Assembly (NCBI RefSeq): GCF_000428525.1
Contig: NZ_AUAC01000003.1
Span: forward strand, 496,001-560,000
Origin: Hellea balneolensis DSM 19091
GTDB lineage: Bacteria; Pseudomonadota; Alphaproteobacteria; Caulobacterales; Maricaulaceae
Length of the DNA: 64,000 bases
Reading direction: 5' to 3'
Shown: positions 28,295 through 36,990 of the stretch, in pieces
How positions within the stretch are numbered: position 1 is the first letter of the stretch
Layout of the letters: the number at the start of each line of letters is the position of its first letter
Translations under genes and position numbers: made by a program
Notes under the pieces: model-generated
Told to the model about the DNA's origin: nothing
Database searches by the model: none
The model's input: only the letters and a program-made list of their open reading frames with translations

Positions 28295-28854
28295 GAGCTG
28301 TCTGCCTCTTTATTGCGCCCTAGTTTGCTCCGTATTATTTGAACCGTGACAAATATAAAGGCCGCGCTAACCCCGATAATGGGTAAGAGCCATTCAAACT
28401 TCTCGCCCATAACTTCGCCTAACAGGTGGCAAATCGCAAATATTATGATCGTATAAAGCGTTGCTGTTAGCGCAATAATTAAGCAGAATTTCGCATAATT
28501 TACCCCAAAAAAACCGCATGCTACATAGGCGGGAACGCGCGCAAGCGGTATAAAGCGGGCGCCGAATAAGGTTGCCAGAGTATAGCGCTGCACTTTGTCT
28601 TTCAGATCAATAACATGTTTCTTTTCTGCAAAGGCTCTTGCACGCTCATTCTTAAGCGCCGCCCAGCCTATCCAATATTTCCAAATATCAGATAATATCA
28701 ATCCGGCCAGAATAACAAAAAACATGGTCGGGTAATATGACGGGTTATTGGCCGAAAGGCTCGCGGCTAATAAGACCGCAGCATCTTCTTGCACAAAGGG
28801 ACCGAAGAAAACGCTAATATAAGGAAGTAACGGGGAATCCATCAGCCAATTCAT
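28291..28854 (-). CDS. DedA/VTT-family membrane protein
   Basis: The 187-residue protein has four to five hydrophobic segments and the DedA core, GPFVQEDAAVLLAASL near the start and RFIPLARVPAYVACGFFGV in the middle. DedA proteins affect membrane charge balance and lipid carrier recycling. Genomic placement beside an Mla operon may be chance: it is on the opposite strand. Confidence 0.85.
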   Translation of the reverse strand: MNWLMDSPLLPYISVFFGPFVQEDAAVLLAASLSANNPSYYPTMFFVILAGLILSDIWKYWIGWAALKNERARAFAEKKHVIDLKDKVQRYTLATLFGARFIPLARVPAYVACGFFGVNYAKFCLIIALTATLYTIIIFAICHLLGEVMGEKFEWLLPIIGVSAAFIFVTVQIIRSKLGRNKEADSS

Positions 28855-29076
28855 TAATCTGTCTCAGCCTTTTTCTAAAGAGTCCCGATTCTTTACCTAA
28901 TGAGCGTTTTGAGTGCTGATTGGCAAGTAAACACTGAATTTTTGCGAAAAACATCGTTTAACAGGCGTTGCGTTCATATAATGAAAGTGACATAAGGCGC
29001 GAAATTTCACTGACAGACATGGGTGCTGAGCGAGACGCGTTGGCACTCTTCCTGTTTAAGACGATGGACGAAAGTC

Positions 29077-30417
29077 ATGAATATTAAAGAACTCAAAGCC
29101 GAAGGCCTCAGCAAAACTTTCGCGATTACGGTGCCCAAAGAAGATTTGGACAGCAAGCTCGAAGCCAAAATCAAAGAGATGCAGCCACAAGTTTCCCTGA
29201 AAGGTTTCCGCCCCGGTAAAGTTCCTGTGTCGCATATCCGCAAAATGTTCGGCCAAAGCATCATGAAAGATGTTGTTGAAGAGACCGTAAACGAGACAAC
29301 ACAGCAAGCCATCAATGATAATAAAATTCGTCCAGCGGGTCAGCCCCAAGTTGACCTTCGCGCCAATGGCGAAGAGGTTACACAGGGCAAAGCCGATCTT
29401 GAATATCAATTGACGGTCGAATCCATACCTGAGTTTGAACCTGTTGACCCTGAAACTCTAAAATTCACGCGCCTTACACATGAGGCCGATGAAAAAGAAC
29501 TCGAAGAAGAAGTCGCTAAACTTGGCGAAGGTCAAAAGTCTTATAAAAAGAAAGCTAAGACTGCCAAAGCTAAAAAAGGTGATGCGGTTCTGATTGATTT
29601 CATTGGCACTGTTGACGGCGAAGCCTTTGACGGCGGCACAATGGAAGGCCATCAGCTTGTTCTTGGGTCAGGTACATTTATTCCAGGCTTTGAGGATCAA
29701 CTTATTGGCGCCAAGGCGGGTGATGAGCTTGACGTTAAAGTGACATTCCCGGACCCGTATCAGGCGGCTGATTTAGCTGGTAAAGACGCTGTCTTTGCTA
29801 CGCGCGTTATCGAAGTGCAGGGCGAAAAAGACGCAGTTATTGATGATGAATTCGCACAGAAATTTGGTCTTGCAGACCTAGAAGCGCTTAAAGCGGCTGT
29901 TAAAGATCAGTATTCCTCGCAGCTTGACATGCAATCACGCATGAAACTCAAACGGGCGATATTGGATGAGCTTGATAAGAAGCATAAATTTGATCTCCCA
30001 CCACAAATGGTGGAAGCGGAATTTTCAAATATCTGGTCACAGGTTCAGTCTGAAAAAGAAGCTGGCCAGCTTGACGAAGATGATGCGAAGAAGACAGATA
30101 AGCAGCTTGAAAAAGATTATCGCAAAATCGCCGAGCGCCGTGTGCGCCTCGGCCTTGTCCTCGCTGAAATGGGACAAAGGCAAGAGATCCAAATTTCTAA
30201 TGAGGAATTGCAGCAAGCTATGATCGCTGAAGCCCGTCAATACCCGGGACAAGAGCAACAAGTCATCGAGTTCTACCAAAAGAACCCGCAAGCTATTGCT
30301 CAGCTTCGTGCACCGATTTACGAAGAAAAAGTGGTTGATCTCATCATCGAGAAAGCAAAAGTTACAGATAAGAAAGTCACGAAAGACGTTCTCTTTGAAG
30401 AAGACGAAATGATTTAG
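29077..30417 (+). CDS. tig: Trigger factor
   Basis: This ribosome-bound chaperone has the N-terminal ribosome-binding domain with GFRPGKVP (about residues 44-51), the FKBP-type isomerase domain (about 150-240, AVLIDFIGTVDGEAFDGG) and a helical C-terminal chaperone region. 446 residues is the usual length. The ATG at 29077 matches the family start. A TATAAT hexamer at 28977-28982 may be its -10. It heads the tig-clpP-clpX-lon proteostasis block and ends in a strong terminator. Confidence 0.96.
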   Translation: MNIKELKAEGLSKTFAITVPKEDLDSKLEAKIKEMQPQVSLKGFRPGKVPVSHIRKMFGQSIMKDVVEETVNETTQQAINDNKIRPAGQPQVDLRANGEEVTQGKADLEYQLTVESIPEFEPVDPETLKFTRLTHEADEKELEEEVAKLGEGQKSYKKKAKTAKAKKGDAVLIDFIGTVDGEAFDGGTMEGHQLVLGSGTFIPGFEDQLIGAKAGDELDVKVTFPDPYQAADLAGKDAVFATRVIEVQGEKDAVIDDEFAQKFGLADLEALKAAVKDQYSSQLDMQSRMKLKRAILDELDKKHKFDLPPQMVEAEFSNIWSQVQSEKEAGQLDEDDAKKTDKQLEKDYRKIAERRVRLGLVLAEMGQRQEIQISNEELQQAMIAEARQYPGQEQQVIEFYQKNPQAIAQLRAPIYEEKVVDLIIEKAKVTDKKVTKDVLFEEDEMI

Positions 30418-30445
30418 TTTCGTAAGCGATACGTAAAAATAAAAA

Positions 30446-30470
30446 GCCCGGCTCACACGCCGGGCTTTTT
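30446..30470 (+). terminator. Rho-independent terminator after tig, usable from both sides
   Basis: GCCCGGC and GCCGGGC form a perfect seven-base stem with a six-base loop, five T on the plus side and five A before it, so it can also stop the convergent gene. Confidence 0.92.
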
Positions 30471-30491
30471 ATTTGGCTAAATACTTAAGAC

Positions 30492-30818
30492 TTAAGCCGC
30501 TTTAAGAAATTCTTGGAGTGCGTTTTGTATACTGCGCGCCTCTTCAATGTCTATGCGGCCATCGATGAACTTGATAAAATTATGTACTGAATTAGCGCCG
30601 TCATTATTCATATAATTGTGTAAAATTTGTTCTTCTCTGTCCAGAGCAGGGTGGCTAATATTCAATCCCGCCCGTGCAAAATTATAAAGCTTTGGCATGA
30701 TTATAAATTTTTGAACATTTGGCTGACCTGAGGCCCCGATGAGAGCTTCCCAAATTGCGACATCTTGCTTTGCAATGGTTTGAGCACGTTTCATACGCGC
30801 AAGTTCTTTGTCTGACAT
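30492..30818 (-). CDS. Hypothetical protein, 108 residues
   Basis: I do not recognise this protein. It is mostly helical and charged, has no signal peptide or membrane segment, and contains one HNYMNNDGANSVHNFIKF segment. It is convergent with tig, sharing the terminator. A reasonable codon pattern and its place between clear genes support that it is expressed. Confidence 0.6.
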   Translation of the reverse strand: MSDKELARMKRAQTIAKQDVAIWEALIGASGQPNVQKFIIMPKLYNFARAGLNISHPALDREEQILHNYMNNDGANSVHNFIKFIDGRIDIEEARSIQNALQEFLKAA

Positions 30819-30923
30819 AATTTCGCCCCTAAATTTGATAAGCTGATACTAAAACTCACAGCATAAAGCACCAGTGGATACTCCATCTTAGTGATGCCTT
30901 AAAGAAATTTTCGCCTCTAAACC

Positions 30924-30937
30924 GTGATTTCCATCAC
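30924..30937. promoter_or_regulatory. CRP/FNR-family-like palindrome
   Basis: The sequence GTGA-N6-TCAC, flanked by C and G to give an eight-base perfect half-site pair, lies 106 bases from the hypothetical gene start and 166 from clpP. It matches the core of the E. coli CRP consensus, but a short palindrome can occur by chance. Confidence 0.35.
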
Positions 30938-31102
30938 GAAGGACACATCATGTGCTATGCGGCGTAAAATCTTGAAAGGGCCCCTTGTAAATAGGTGTTG
31001 AAAGACGAATATAGGAAGCTAGCCGTCGCGTATTAAGCCTTAATAATATCGCTACCCTATGTGTATAAAAGCACGATATGATTCGAATCCAAGGAAGTTT
31101 TC

Positions 31103-31723
31103 ATGCAAGATCCACAAGACGTTTTAACCAATTATCTCATTCCAACTGTTGTTGAGCAGTCCAGCCGCGGCGAACGCGCCTTTGATATTTATTCGCGGCT
31201 TTTACGCGACCGTATTATTTTTCTCTCAGGCGTTGTCGAAGATGGCATGGCGGCCTCAATAACCGCGCAACTCCTATTCTTGGAGTCTGAAAACCCGAAA
31301 AAAGAAATTTCCATGTACATCAACTCACCTGGCGGCGTCGTGACGGCAGGCATGGCGATTTATGATACAATGCAATATATCAAATCCCCGGTTTCAACAG
31401 TCTGCATGGGGCAGGCCTGTTCTATGGGCTCATTGTTATTGGCCGCAGGTGAAGCTGGACAGCGTATTGCGCTTCCAAATGCCCGTGTCATGGTTCACCA
31501 ACCTTCCGGTGGCTTCCGCGGACAAGCTTCTGACATTCAGCGGCATGCCAATGACATTTTAGCGATGAAGAAGCGCCTGAACGAAATCTATGTTCATCAC
31601 ACTGGCAAAAAATATGCTGTGATCGAAAAAACGCTCGACCGTGACCACTTTATGACCGCCAAAGAAGCACAAGAATTCGGTATAGTGGACCACGTTTATG
31701 AAAAGCGCGGCGACGACAAGTAA
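31103..31723 (+). CDS. clpP: ATP-dependent Clp protease proteolytic subunit
   Basis: This 206-residue peptidase forms the ClpP barrel. The triad is S107 (GQACSMGS), H132 (VMVHQPSGG) and D181 (LDRDHFM). AAGGAAG precedes the ATG. It is followed by clpX after 192 bases holding two stem-loops, so the two genes may be partly uncoupled. Confidence 0.97.
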   Translation: MQDPQDVLTNYLIPTVVEQSSRGERAFDIYSRLLRDRIIFLSGVVEDGMAASITAQLLFLESENPKKEISMYINSPGGVVTAGMAIYDTMQYIKSPVSTVCMGQACSMGSLLLAAGEAGQRIALPNARVMVHQPSGGFRGQASDIQRHANDILAMKKRLNEIYVHHTGKKYAVIEKTLDRDHFMTAKEAQEFGIVDHVYEKRGDDK

Positions 31724-31745
31724 AACAATCGGCGGGAAGGGTAAG

Positions 31746-31764
31746 ACACTTCGAAAGTGTTTTT
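31746..31764 (+). terminator. Weak terminator or attenuator between clpP and clpX
   Basis: ACACTT and AAGTGT form a six-base stem with a CGA loop followed by four more T. It lies 22 bases after the clpP stop. Confidence 0.45.
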
Positions 31765-31790
31765 AACTTGCCAGCACTATGATAAAAGTG

Positions 31791-31826
31791 TTCCTTAATC
31801 AGGCAAGACAAGGCTTGATTAAGGAA
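31791..31826 (+). other. Strong 14-base stem-loop ahead of clpX
   Basis: TTCCTTAATCAGGC pairs with GCTTGATTAAGGAA (one G-T pair) around an eight-base loop, 90 bases before the clpX ATG. No T run follows, so it is not a typical terminator; an operator or an mRNA stability element is possible. Confidence 0.5.
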
Positions 31827-31915
31827 AACGTCATATATCTGCGGCATAGATGTCACAAATGACGGTATGATCTTTGCAAGATAGCGCTGATAATATGCGC
31901 GAACGGAATGGACTT

Positions 31916-33181
31916 ATGAGTAAAACGACAGGTAACGACAGCAAAAACACACTTTACTGCTCATTTTGCGGTAAAAGTCAGCATGAAGTGCGCAAGCTGA
32001 TTGCGGGTCCAACAGTGTTCATTTGCGACGAATGTGTCGAACTTTGCATGGATATTATCAAGGAAGAGGGCAAGGGCTCTGTTTCCAAAGCACAGGAAGG
32101 CGTGCCAACGCCGCAAGAAATCTGTGAAACGCTGGATGATTATGTTATTGGACAGTATCACGCTAAACGCGTCCTCTCGGTTGCCGTTCACAATCATTAT
32201 AAACGCCTCAATCACGCAACATCTAACCCTGATGTTGAATTGGCCAAATCAAATATACTTCTCGTAGGTCCGACGGGTTGCGGTAAAACGCTTCTCGCGC
32301 AAACATTAGCCCGTATTCTTGACGTGCCTTTCACTATGGCTGATGCCACGACGCTCACAGAAGCAGGTTACGTCGGTGAAGATGTTGAAAATATCATTCT
32401 AAAGCTGCTGCAATCCGCTGAATATAATGTTGAACGTGCGCAGCGCGGGATTGTCTATATCGATGAGGTCGATAAAATTAGCCGCAAGTCTGATAACCCG
32501 TCCATCACGCGCGATGTGTCAGGTGAGGGCGTACAGCAAGCGCTTTTGAAAATTATGGAAGGCACAGTCGCATCAGTTCCTCCGCAAGGCGGTCGTAAGC
32601 ACCCTCAGCAAGAGTTTTTGCAAGTCGATACAACAAATATTCTCTTCGTCGTTGGCGGAGCCTTTGCAGGACTTGATAAAGTCATTTCAAATCGCGGTGA
32701 GGGTGCATCTATTGGGTTTGGCGGTAAGGTCAAAGAACTTGATGAGCGCCGTGTCGGTGATATTCTTCAGGGCGTAGAGCCAGAAGACCTAACCCGCTTT
32801 GGCCTTATCCCTGAATTTGTAGGCCGTTTGCCGGTCATTGCGACTCTAACAGACCTTGATGCGGATGCCCTCGTGACGATTTTGACAGAGCCAAAAAATG
32901 CACTCGTGAAGCAATATCAGACATTATTTGAAATGGAGAGCGTGCGTCTCTCATTCTCTGATGATGCTTTGAAGGCCATTGCTAAGCGCGCACTTGACCG
33001 CAAGACAGGGGCTCGGGGTTTGCGCTCTATCATGGAAGGTATATTGCTCGATAGCATGTATGATCTGCCAACATATGAGGGCGTGGAAGAGGTCGTAATT
33101 AACGGCGAAGTCGTGACGGGCGAAGCTAAGCCTCTGCTAATTTACTCTGATAAAAAACAAACAAAAGAAAAGGCCTCTTAA
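31916..33181 (+). CDS. clpX: ATP-dependent Clp protease ATP-binding subunit ClpX
   Basis: ClpX unfolds substrates for ClpP; in alphaproteobacteria with CtrA it also drives the cell cycle by clearing CtrA. The 421-residue protein has the N-terminal zinc finger (YCSFCGKS and ICDECVELC), Walker A GPTGCGKT, the GYVG pore loop and the sensor-2 region GARGLRS. The ATG at 31916 fits the family; earlier in-frame starts (31895, TTG 31874) would add an unconserved tail. Confidence 0.97.
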   Translation: MSKTTGNDSKNTLYCSFCGKSQHEVRKLIAGPTVFICDECVELCMDIIKEEGKGSVSKAQEGVPTPQEICETLDDYVIGQYHAKRVLSVAVHNHYKRLNHATSNPDVELAKSNILLVGPTGCGKTLLAQTLARILDVPFTMADATTLTEAGYVGEDVENIILKLLQSAEYNVERAQRGIVYIDEVDKISRKSDNPSITRDVSGEGVQQALLKIMEGTVASVPPQGGRKHPQQEFLQVDTTNILFVVGGAFAGLDKVISNRGEGASIGFGGKVKELDERRVGDILQGVEPEDLTRFGLIPEFVGRLPVIATLTDLDADALVTILTEPKNALVKQYQTLFEMESVRLSFSDDALKAIAKRALDRKTGARGLRSIMEGILLDSMYDLPTYEGVEEVVINGEVVTGEAKPLLIYSDKKQTKEKAS

Positions 33182-33305
33182 AGGTCTGTTTTATTCAGTC
33201 AGACAGCTGGTTTTTCGGGTGTGAAGGCTTGAAACCACTGCCTTTGCATCCCACCTTTGTAAGACTTGATACGTATATAACGTGTCTTCCAAATTGAGAT
33301 GTATT

Positions 33306-35708
33306 ATGTCTGACACAGCTTTATTCCCCGTCTTGCCGCTTCGCGATATTGTCGTTTTCCCACATATGGTCGTGCCGTTATTTGTAGGCCGCGAAAAATC
33401 CATCAAAGCACTCGAAGATGTCATGAGTAATGACAAACGTATTTTGCTTCTGACGCAAAAAGATGCAGAGTCGGATGAGCCGGGCCAAGACGATATTTTC
33501 CACCGCGGTAGCGTTGCTAAAATATTACAGCTGTTAAAACTGCCTGACGGGACTGTTCGGGTTCTCGTTGAGGGTGAAGACCGGGCCGTGGTTGAGGCGT
33601 TTACAGACCGTAGCGACTTTATGGAAGCTTATGCTGAACTTACCCCGTCATCTTACAAAGATGCGTCCAAGGCCAAGAAGTTAGCGCAAGATGTTTCGAC
33701 GCAATTTGAAACTTACGGAAAGCTCAACAAGAAGATTGCCGAAGAGGTTGTTGCCTCTGTTACAGAAACAAAAGATCCTTCAAAACTATCAGATATTATT
33801 GCAGTTCACCTGAATGCTAATATTGCTGAAAAGCAAGCCCTTCTAGCCGAAGCAGAAGTCTCGGCGCGGCTAAATAAAATACTAGATCTTATCAGCGGCG
33901 AGGCGAGCGTGCTGAAAGTCGAAAAGAAAATCCGCGGCCGCGTCAAGCGTCAAATGGAAAAAACGCAGCGTGAATATTATCTCAACGAGCAAATGAAAGC
34001 CATTCAGACCGAGCTTGGCGGACCTGACGGTAATGATGAATTTACTGAAATTCAAACACGTATTGATGAAACAAAGCTCACAAAGGAGGCCAAAGAAAAG
34101 GTCGAGAAGGAGATGAAAAAACTTCGCCAAATGAGCCCAATGTCTGCCGAAGCCAATGTCTCGCGCAATTATCTGGATTGGATGCTCTCTGTGCCCTGGG
34201 GCAAAAAGAAGCGTGTTCAGCGTGACCTCAAAAAAGCGCAAGAGATATTGGACGCAGATCATTATGGTCTTGATAAAGTCAAAGAACGCATCATTGAGCA
34301 CCTAGCTGTTCAAACGCGTACCAAGAAAGTCAAAGGCCCAATCCTGTGTCTCGTAGGCCCTCCGGGGGTAGGTAAAACCTCATTAGGCAAGTCTGTTGCG
34401 CGCGCGACGGGGCGTGAATTTGTACGCGTCTCATTAGGCGGCGTGCGGGACGAGTCTGAAATTCGCGGTCACCGAAGAACCTATATTGGATCTATGCCGG
34501 GCCGTATCATACAATCCATGAAAAAAGCGAAATATAACAATCCGTTATTCCTGTTTGACGAGATCGACAAAATGGGGTCAGACCATCGCGGCGACCCGTC
34601 TTCGGCCTTGCTCGAAGTGCTCGACCCTGAACAAAATGATACATTCAATGATCATTACCTCGACGTGGATTATGACCTTTCGGACGTCATGTTTATTACC
34701 ACGGCCAATTCACTAAACATGCAACAGCCTTTGCTCGACCGTATGGAGATTATCCGTATTCCGGGTTACACTGAAGATGAAAAAGTTGAGATTGCTAAGC
34801 GTCACCTCGTGCCGGATCAAGTGAAAGAGCACGGCCTTACAAAGGGTGAGTTCTCCGTAAAAGACGAAGCCCTGCGCGATATTATTCGCTATTACACACG
34901 CGAGGCAGGTGTGCGGAGCCTTAAGCGTGAAATCGCATCTATGGCTCGTAAAGCGCTGACTAAAATTGTCTCCAAAGAGACTAAAAAAGTCATTGTGACA
35001 TCGAAAAATATCGAAGACTTCCTAGGCGTGAAAAAATTTCGCTTTGGTATGATCGACACAGAGGACCAAGTCGGTGTTGTTACAGGCTTGGCATGGACAT
35101 CGGTCGGTGGAGACACGCTGACCATCGAAGCGGCCTCTATGTCTGGTAAGGGCAAGATGACGGTGACGGGTAACCTCAAAGACGTTATGAAGGAATCAAT
35201 CTCAGCGGCAAATTCTTACGTTCAAGCCAAAGCGCCGGAGCTAGGCATAAGTCCGCGTCAATTCCGCAGTACCGACATTCATATCCATGTGCCAGAGGGC
35301 GCAACGCCTAAAGACGGGCCTAGCGCAGGCGTGGCGATGATAACCGCTATGACCTCTGTTCTGACCGGCATTCCCGTCAGCAAAGATGTGGCCATGACAG
35401 GCGAAATCACCCTGCGTGGACGCGTCCTACCAATTGGCGGCTTAAAAGAAAAACTTTTGGCCGCGTTAAGGGCAGGCGTTACGACAGTCCTCATTCCGCA
35501 AGATAATGAAAAAGACTTGGCAGATATCCCGGAAAACGTGAAGGGCGCGCTGAAAATCATCCCTGTTAGCACGGTGGATGAAGTCTTAAAGCACGCCCTT
35601 ACGCGTAAACCTAAAAAGATAAAATGGACGTCCAGTGATGAGGCCGCTCTTGCGGGGATCATGGTAGGACAAGATACGCCGCTAGGCGGCGGCGCTGCAG
35701 CGCATTAA
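33306..35708 (+). CDS. lon: Lon protease
   Basis: This 800-residue ATP-dependent protease has the LAN substrate domain (1-200), a coiled helical region, the AAA+ module with Walker A GPPGVGKT, and the Ser-Lys protease domain with S673 in KDGPSAGVAM and the paired Lys in GGLKEKLLAA. In Caulobacter Lon degrades CcrM, DnaA and SciP. Its ATG at 33306 follows clpX by 124 bases. Confidence 0.97.
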   Translation: MSDTALFPVLPLRDIVVFPHMVVPLFVGREKSIKALEDVMSNDKRILLLTQKDAESDEPGQDDIFHRGSVAKILQLLKLPDGTVRVLVEGEDRAVVEAFTDRSDFMEAYAELTPSSYKDASKAKKLAQDVSTQFETYGKLNKKIAEEVVASVTETKDPSKLSDIIAVHLNANIAEKQALLAEAEVSARLNKILDLISGEASVLKVEKKIRGRVKRQMEKTQREYYLNEQMKAIQTELGGPDGNDEFTEIQTRIDETKLTKEAKEKVEKEMKKLRQMSPMSAEANVSRNYLDWMLSVPWGKKKRVQRDLKKAQEILDADHYGLDKVKERIIEHLAVQTRTKKVKGPILCLVGPPGVGKTSLGKSVARATGREFVRVSLGGVRDESEIRGHRRTYIGSMPGRIIQSMKKAKYNNPLFLFDEIDKMGSDHRGDPSSALLEVLDPEQNDTFNDHYLDVDYDLSDVMFITTANSLNMQQPLLDRMEIIRIPGYTEDEKVEIAKRHLVPDQVKEHGLTKGEFSVKDEALRDIIRYYTREAGVRSLKREIASMARKALTKIVSKETKKVIVTSKNIEDFLGVKKFRFGMIDTEDQVGVVTGLAWTSVGGDTLTIEAASMSGKGKMTVTGNLKDVMKESISAANSYVQAKAPELGISPRQFRSTDIHIHVPEGATPKDGPSAGVAMITAMTSVLTGIPVSKDVAMTGEITLRGRVLPIGGLKEKLLAALRAGVTTVLIPQDNEKDLADIPENVKGALKIIPVSTVDEVLKHALTRKPKKIKWTSSDEAALAGIMVGQDTPLGGGAAAH

Positions 35709-35735
35709 TCCCTAAATTATACTCAAAATAATTAT

Positions 35736-35764
35736 GCGCCAAGGTGTTGACCTTGGCGCTTTTT
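35736..35764 (+). terminator. Rho-independent terminator after lon
   Basis: GCGCCAAGG and CCTTGGCGC pair over nine bases with a TGTTGA loop and are followed by five T. Confidence 0.93.
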
Positions 35765-35790
35765 CTGCGCATTAAGCGCGCTCCTAATGT

Positions 35791-35866
35791 GGGCGGTTAG
35801 CTCAGCTGGTAGAGCATCTCGTTTACACCGAGAGGGTCAGCGGTTCGAACCCGTTACCGCCCACCA
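35791..35866 (+). tRNA. tRNA-Val(TAC)
   Basis: A 76-base cloverleaf with acceptor GGGCGGT/ACCGCCC, D arm TAGCTCAGCTGGTAGAGCA, anticodon stem CTCGT with loop TTTACAC (anticodon TAC), T arm GGTTCGAACC and encoded CCA. Confidence 0.97.
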
Positions 35867-35948
35867 TTATACAGGAAATTAGTTTCAATATCTCTGTATT
35901 TCCGATTGACGGAGAGGGGTGTTGTGGCTAAACCCCGCTCACATCTTA

Positions 35949-36021
<73 letters not shown>

Positions 36022-36025
<4 letters not shown>

Positions 36026-36046
36026 TTTCTTTTGAAATGGCCTTTT
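36022..36046 (+). terminator. Terminator overlapping the tRNA-Asp 3' end
   Basis: GCCATTTC and GAAATGGC form an eight-base stem that starts in the CCA end of tRNA-Asp, with a TTTT loop and CTTTT after it. Confidence 0.75.
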
Positions 36047-36352
36047 CCCCTACTAATTATAAATCCATAAATATGTCGCCCTCTTGTCTACCTATGACGT
36101 TTGCGATGCCCTTTGCTCAAAGAGACTTTTCTCCAAAATTAAACTCACAAGAACATTTACAGCTATATTGACAAATACAACTAGTAATAGTTTTATTTGT
36201 CAATATATACATCTTTAGATGGCGCAATAAATCAATTTCACTTATGAGATGGGCTGCGTCCATAGCCGCTTTACCCAAACGGCTGCCATAAGGCCTCGCC
36301 CATCAAGCCCGAGCTCTGCGGAGCTCTTATGACAGATGCCAAGGAGGATAAT
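36047..36352 (+). other. AT-rich gene-free stretch between tRNA-Asp and the LEPR-XLL gene
   Basis: About 300 bases with no convincing gene. The central part is clearly richer in A and T than its surroundings. It holds the palindrome at 36164-36207 and a small self-complementary GAGCTC-TGCG-GAGCTC hairpin at 36311-36326 close to the LEPR-XLL ribosome site. Confidence 0.7.
36164..36207. promoter_or_regulatory. 44-bp near-perfect palindrome with a TTGACA box on each strand
   Basis: A 14-base arm (TATATTGACAAATA) is repeated in inverted form, and inside it AACTA and TAGTT pair again around GTAA; only one position mismatches in the whole structure. Each arm contains TTGACA, one pointing each way. 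On the plus strand TTGACA at 36168 is followed after 17 bases by TTTTAT, a possible promoter for the LEPR-XLL gene 145 bases on. It could be an operator, a promoter under a dimeric regulator, or a cruciform. Confidence 0.6.
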
Positions 36353-36925
36353 ATGTCAGTTAAACTTAAAGCCACAGCCAAAGCGCAAACCCAAAACGCG
36401 CCTATCGACACGAAAGCTGTATCCAGAGCGAGCTTGGGGCTTGTAACCCTAGAGCCACGCATTCTGTTGGATGCGGCGGGATTTATCACAGGTGCCGACA
36501 TCGCAATGGAGAATGCAATCGCTCAAGACGTGCAAGCAGGTGTTGACGCTATATTTGGCGAGAGTAGCTCAGGTGATGTTAATCCAACGGGCGCACCTTT
36601 AGACGGGCCTTGGCTCGATGAAATTACAGCAGATAATGCTGATACATCAAATAACGGCGATCCAACCGGCGCCCCATTGGATGGCCCGTGGCTTGATCAA
36701 CTGTCAGCAGATGATAATGGCGGGGAGGGCGAAGATCCAACCTCAGCTCCACTAGACGGTCCATGGCTGGACGAAGTTTCAGTTGATGATACTGATTCAT
36801 CTGATGACGATCCTACGAGTGCTCCGCTTGACGGACCGTGGCTCGATGAAGTCACCTTAGAGGGTGAGGAAAATTCAGGTGATGGCGATCCTACGGGTGC
36901 GCCTCTGGATGGACCGTGGCTCTAA
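36353..36925 (+). CDS. Short LEPR-XLL protein with five DPTGAPLDGPWL repeats
   Basis: The 190-residue product has a basic N-terminus, a LEPRILLDAAG motif at residues 33-43 (LEPR-XLL, known from the N-termini of large secreted repeat proteins) and five repeats of [DN]PT[GS]APLDGPWLD from residue 77 to the end, spaced 25-26 residues apart by acidic Ser/Asp/Glu/Gly linkers. The last repeat stops exactly at PWL. Bases 36581-36922 encode the repeats, whose codons differ between copies. I chose the ATG at 36353 because AGGAGG lies seven bases before it; an upstream ATG at 36329 would span that site. There is no cleavable signal peptide. Function is unknown; a secreted repeat protein is likely, and a precursor of repeated peptides is a weaker possibility. 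Confidence 0.75.
   Translation: MSVKLKATAKAQTQNAPIDTKAVSRASLGLVTLEPRILLDAAGFITGADIAMENAIAQDVQAGVDAIFGESSSGDVNPTGAPLDGPWLDEITADNADTSNNGDPTGAPLDGPWLDQLSADDNGGEGEDPTSAPLDGPWLDEVSVDDTDSSDDDPTSAPLDGPWLDEVTLEGEENSGDGDPTGAPLDGPWL
36581..36922 (+). repeat. Five protein-level tandem repeats of 25-26 codons
   Basis: Repeats begin at 36581, 36659, 36734, 36809 and 36887. The 11-13 residue core is nearly identical, while nearly every synonymous site in PLDGPW varies (for example CCTTTAGAC, CCATTGGAT, CCACTAGAC). The DNA is therefore not a recent duplication. Confidence 0.9.
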
Positions 36926-36948
36926 GCTGTTCTATTTAAAGACTTATG

Positions 36949-36971
36949 CCCCGGCCAAGGCCGGGGTTTTT
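36949..36971 (+). terminator. Rho-independent terminator after the LEPR-XLL gene
   Basis: CCCCGGCC and GGCCGGGG form a perfect eight-base stem with an AA loop followed by five T, 23 bases after the stop. Confidence 0.92.
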
Positions 36972-36990
36972 GTATTTTGGGGACGCCCGA

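Noticed and set aside
30970-31016. Heat-shock (sigma-32) promoter before clpP
   Set aside because: A CTTGAA element is present, but no -10 at the right distance is convincing.
36329-36352. Upstream start for the LEPR-XLL protein
   Set aside because: It would put the AGGAGG ribosome site inside the coding sequence; the ATG at 36353 is better placed.
36026-36352. tRNA-Asp as an integration site for the LEPR gene
   Set aside because: I found no repeat of the tRNA 3' end downstream and no integrase, so an island is not supported.
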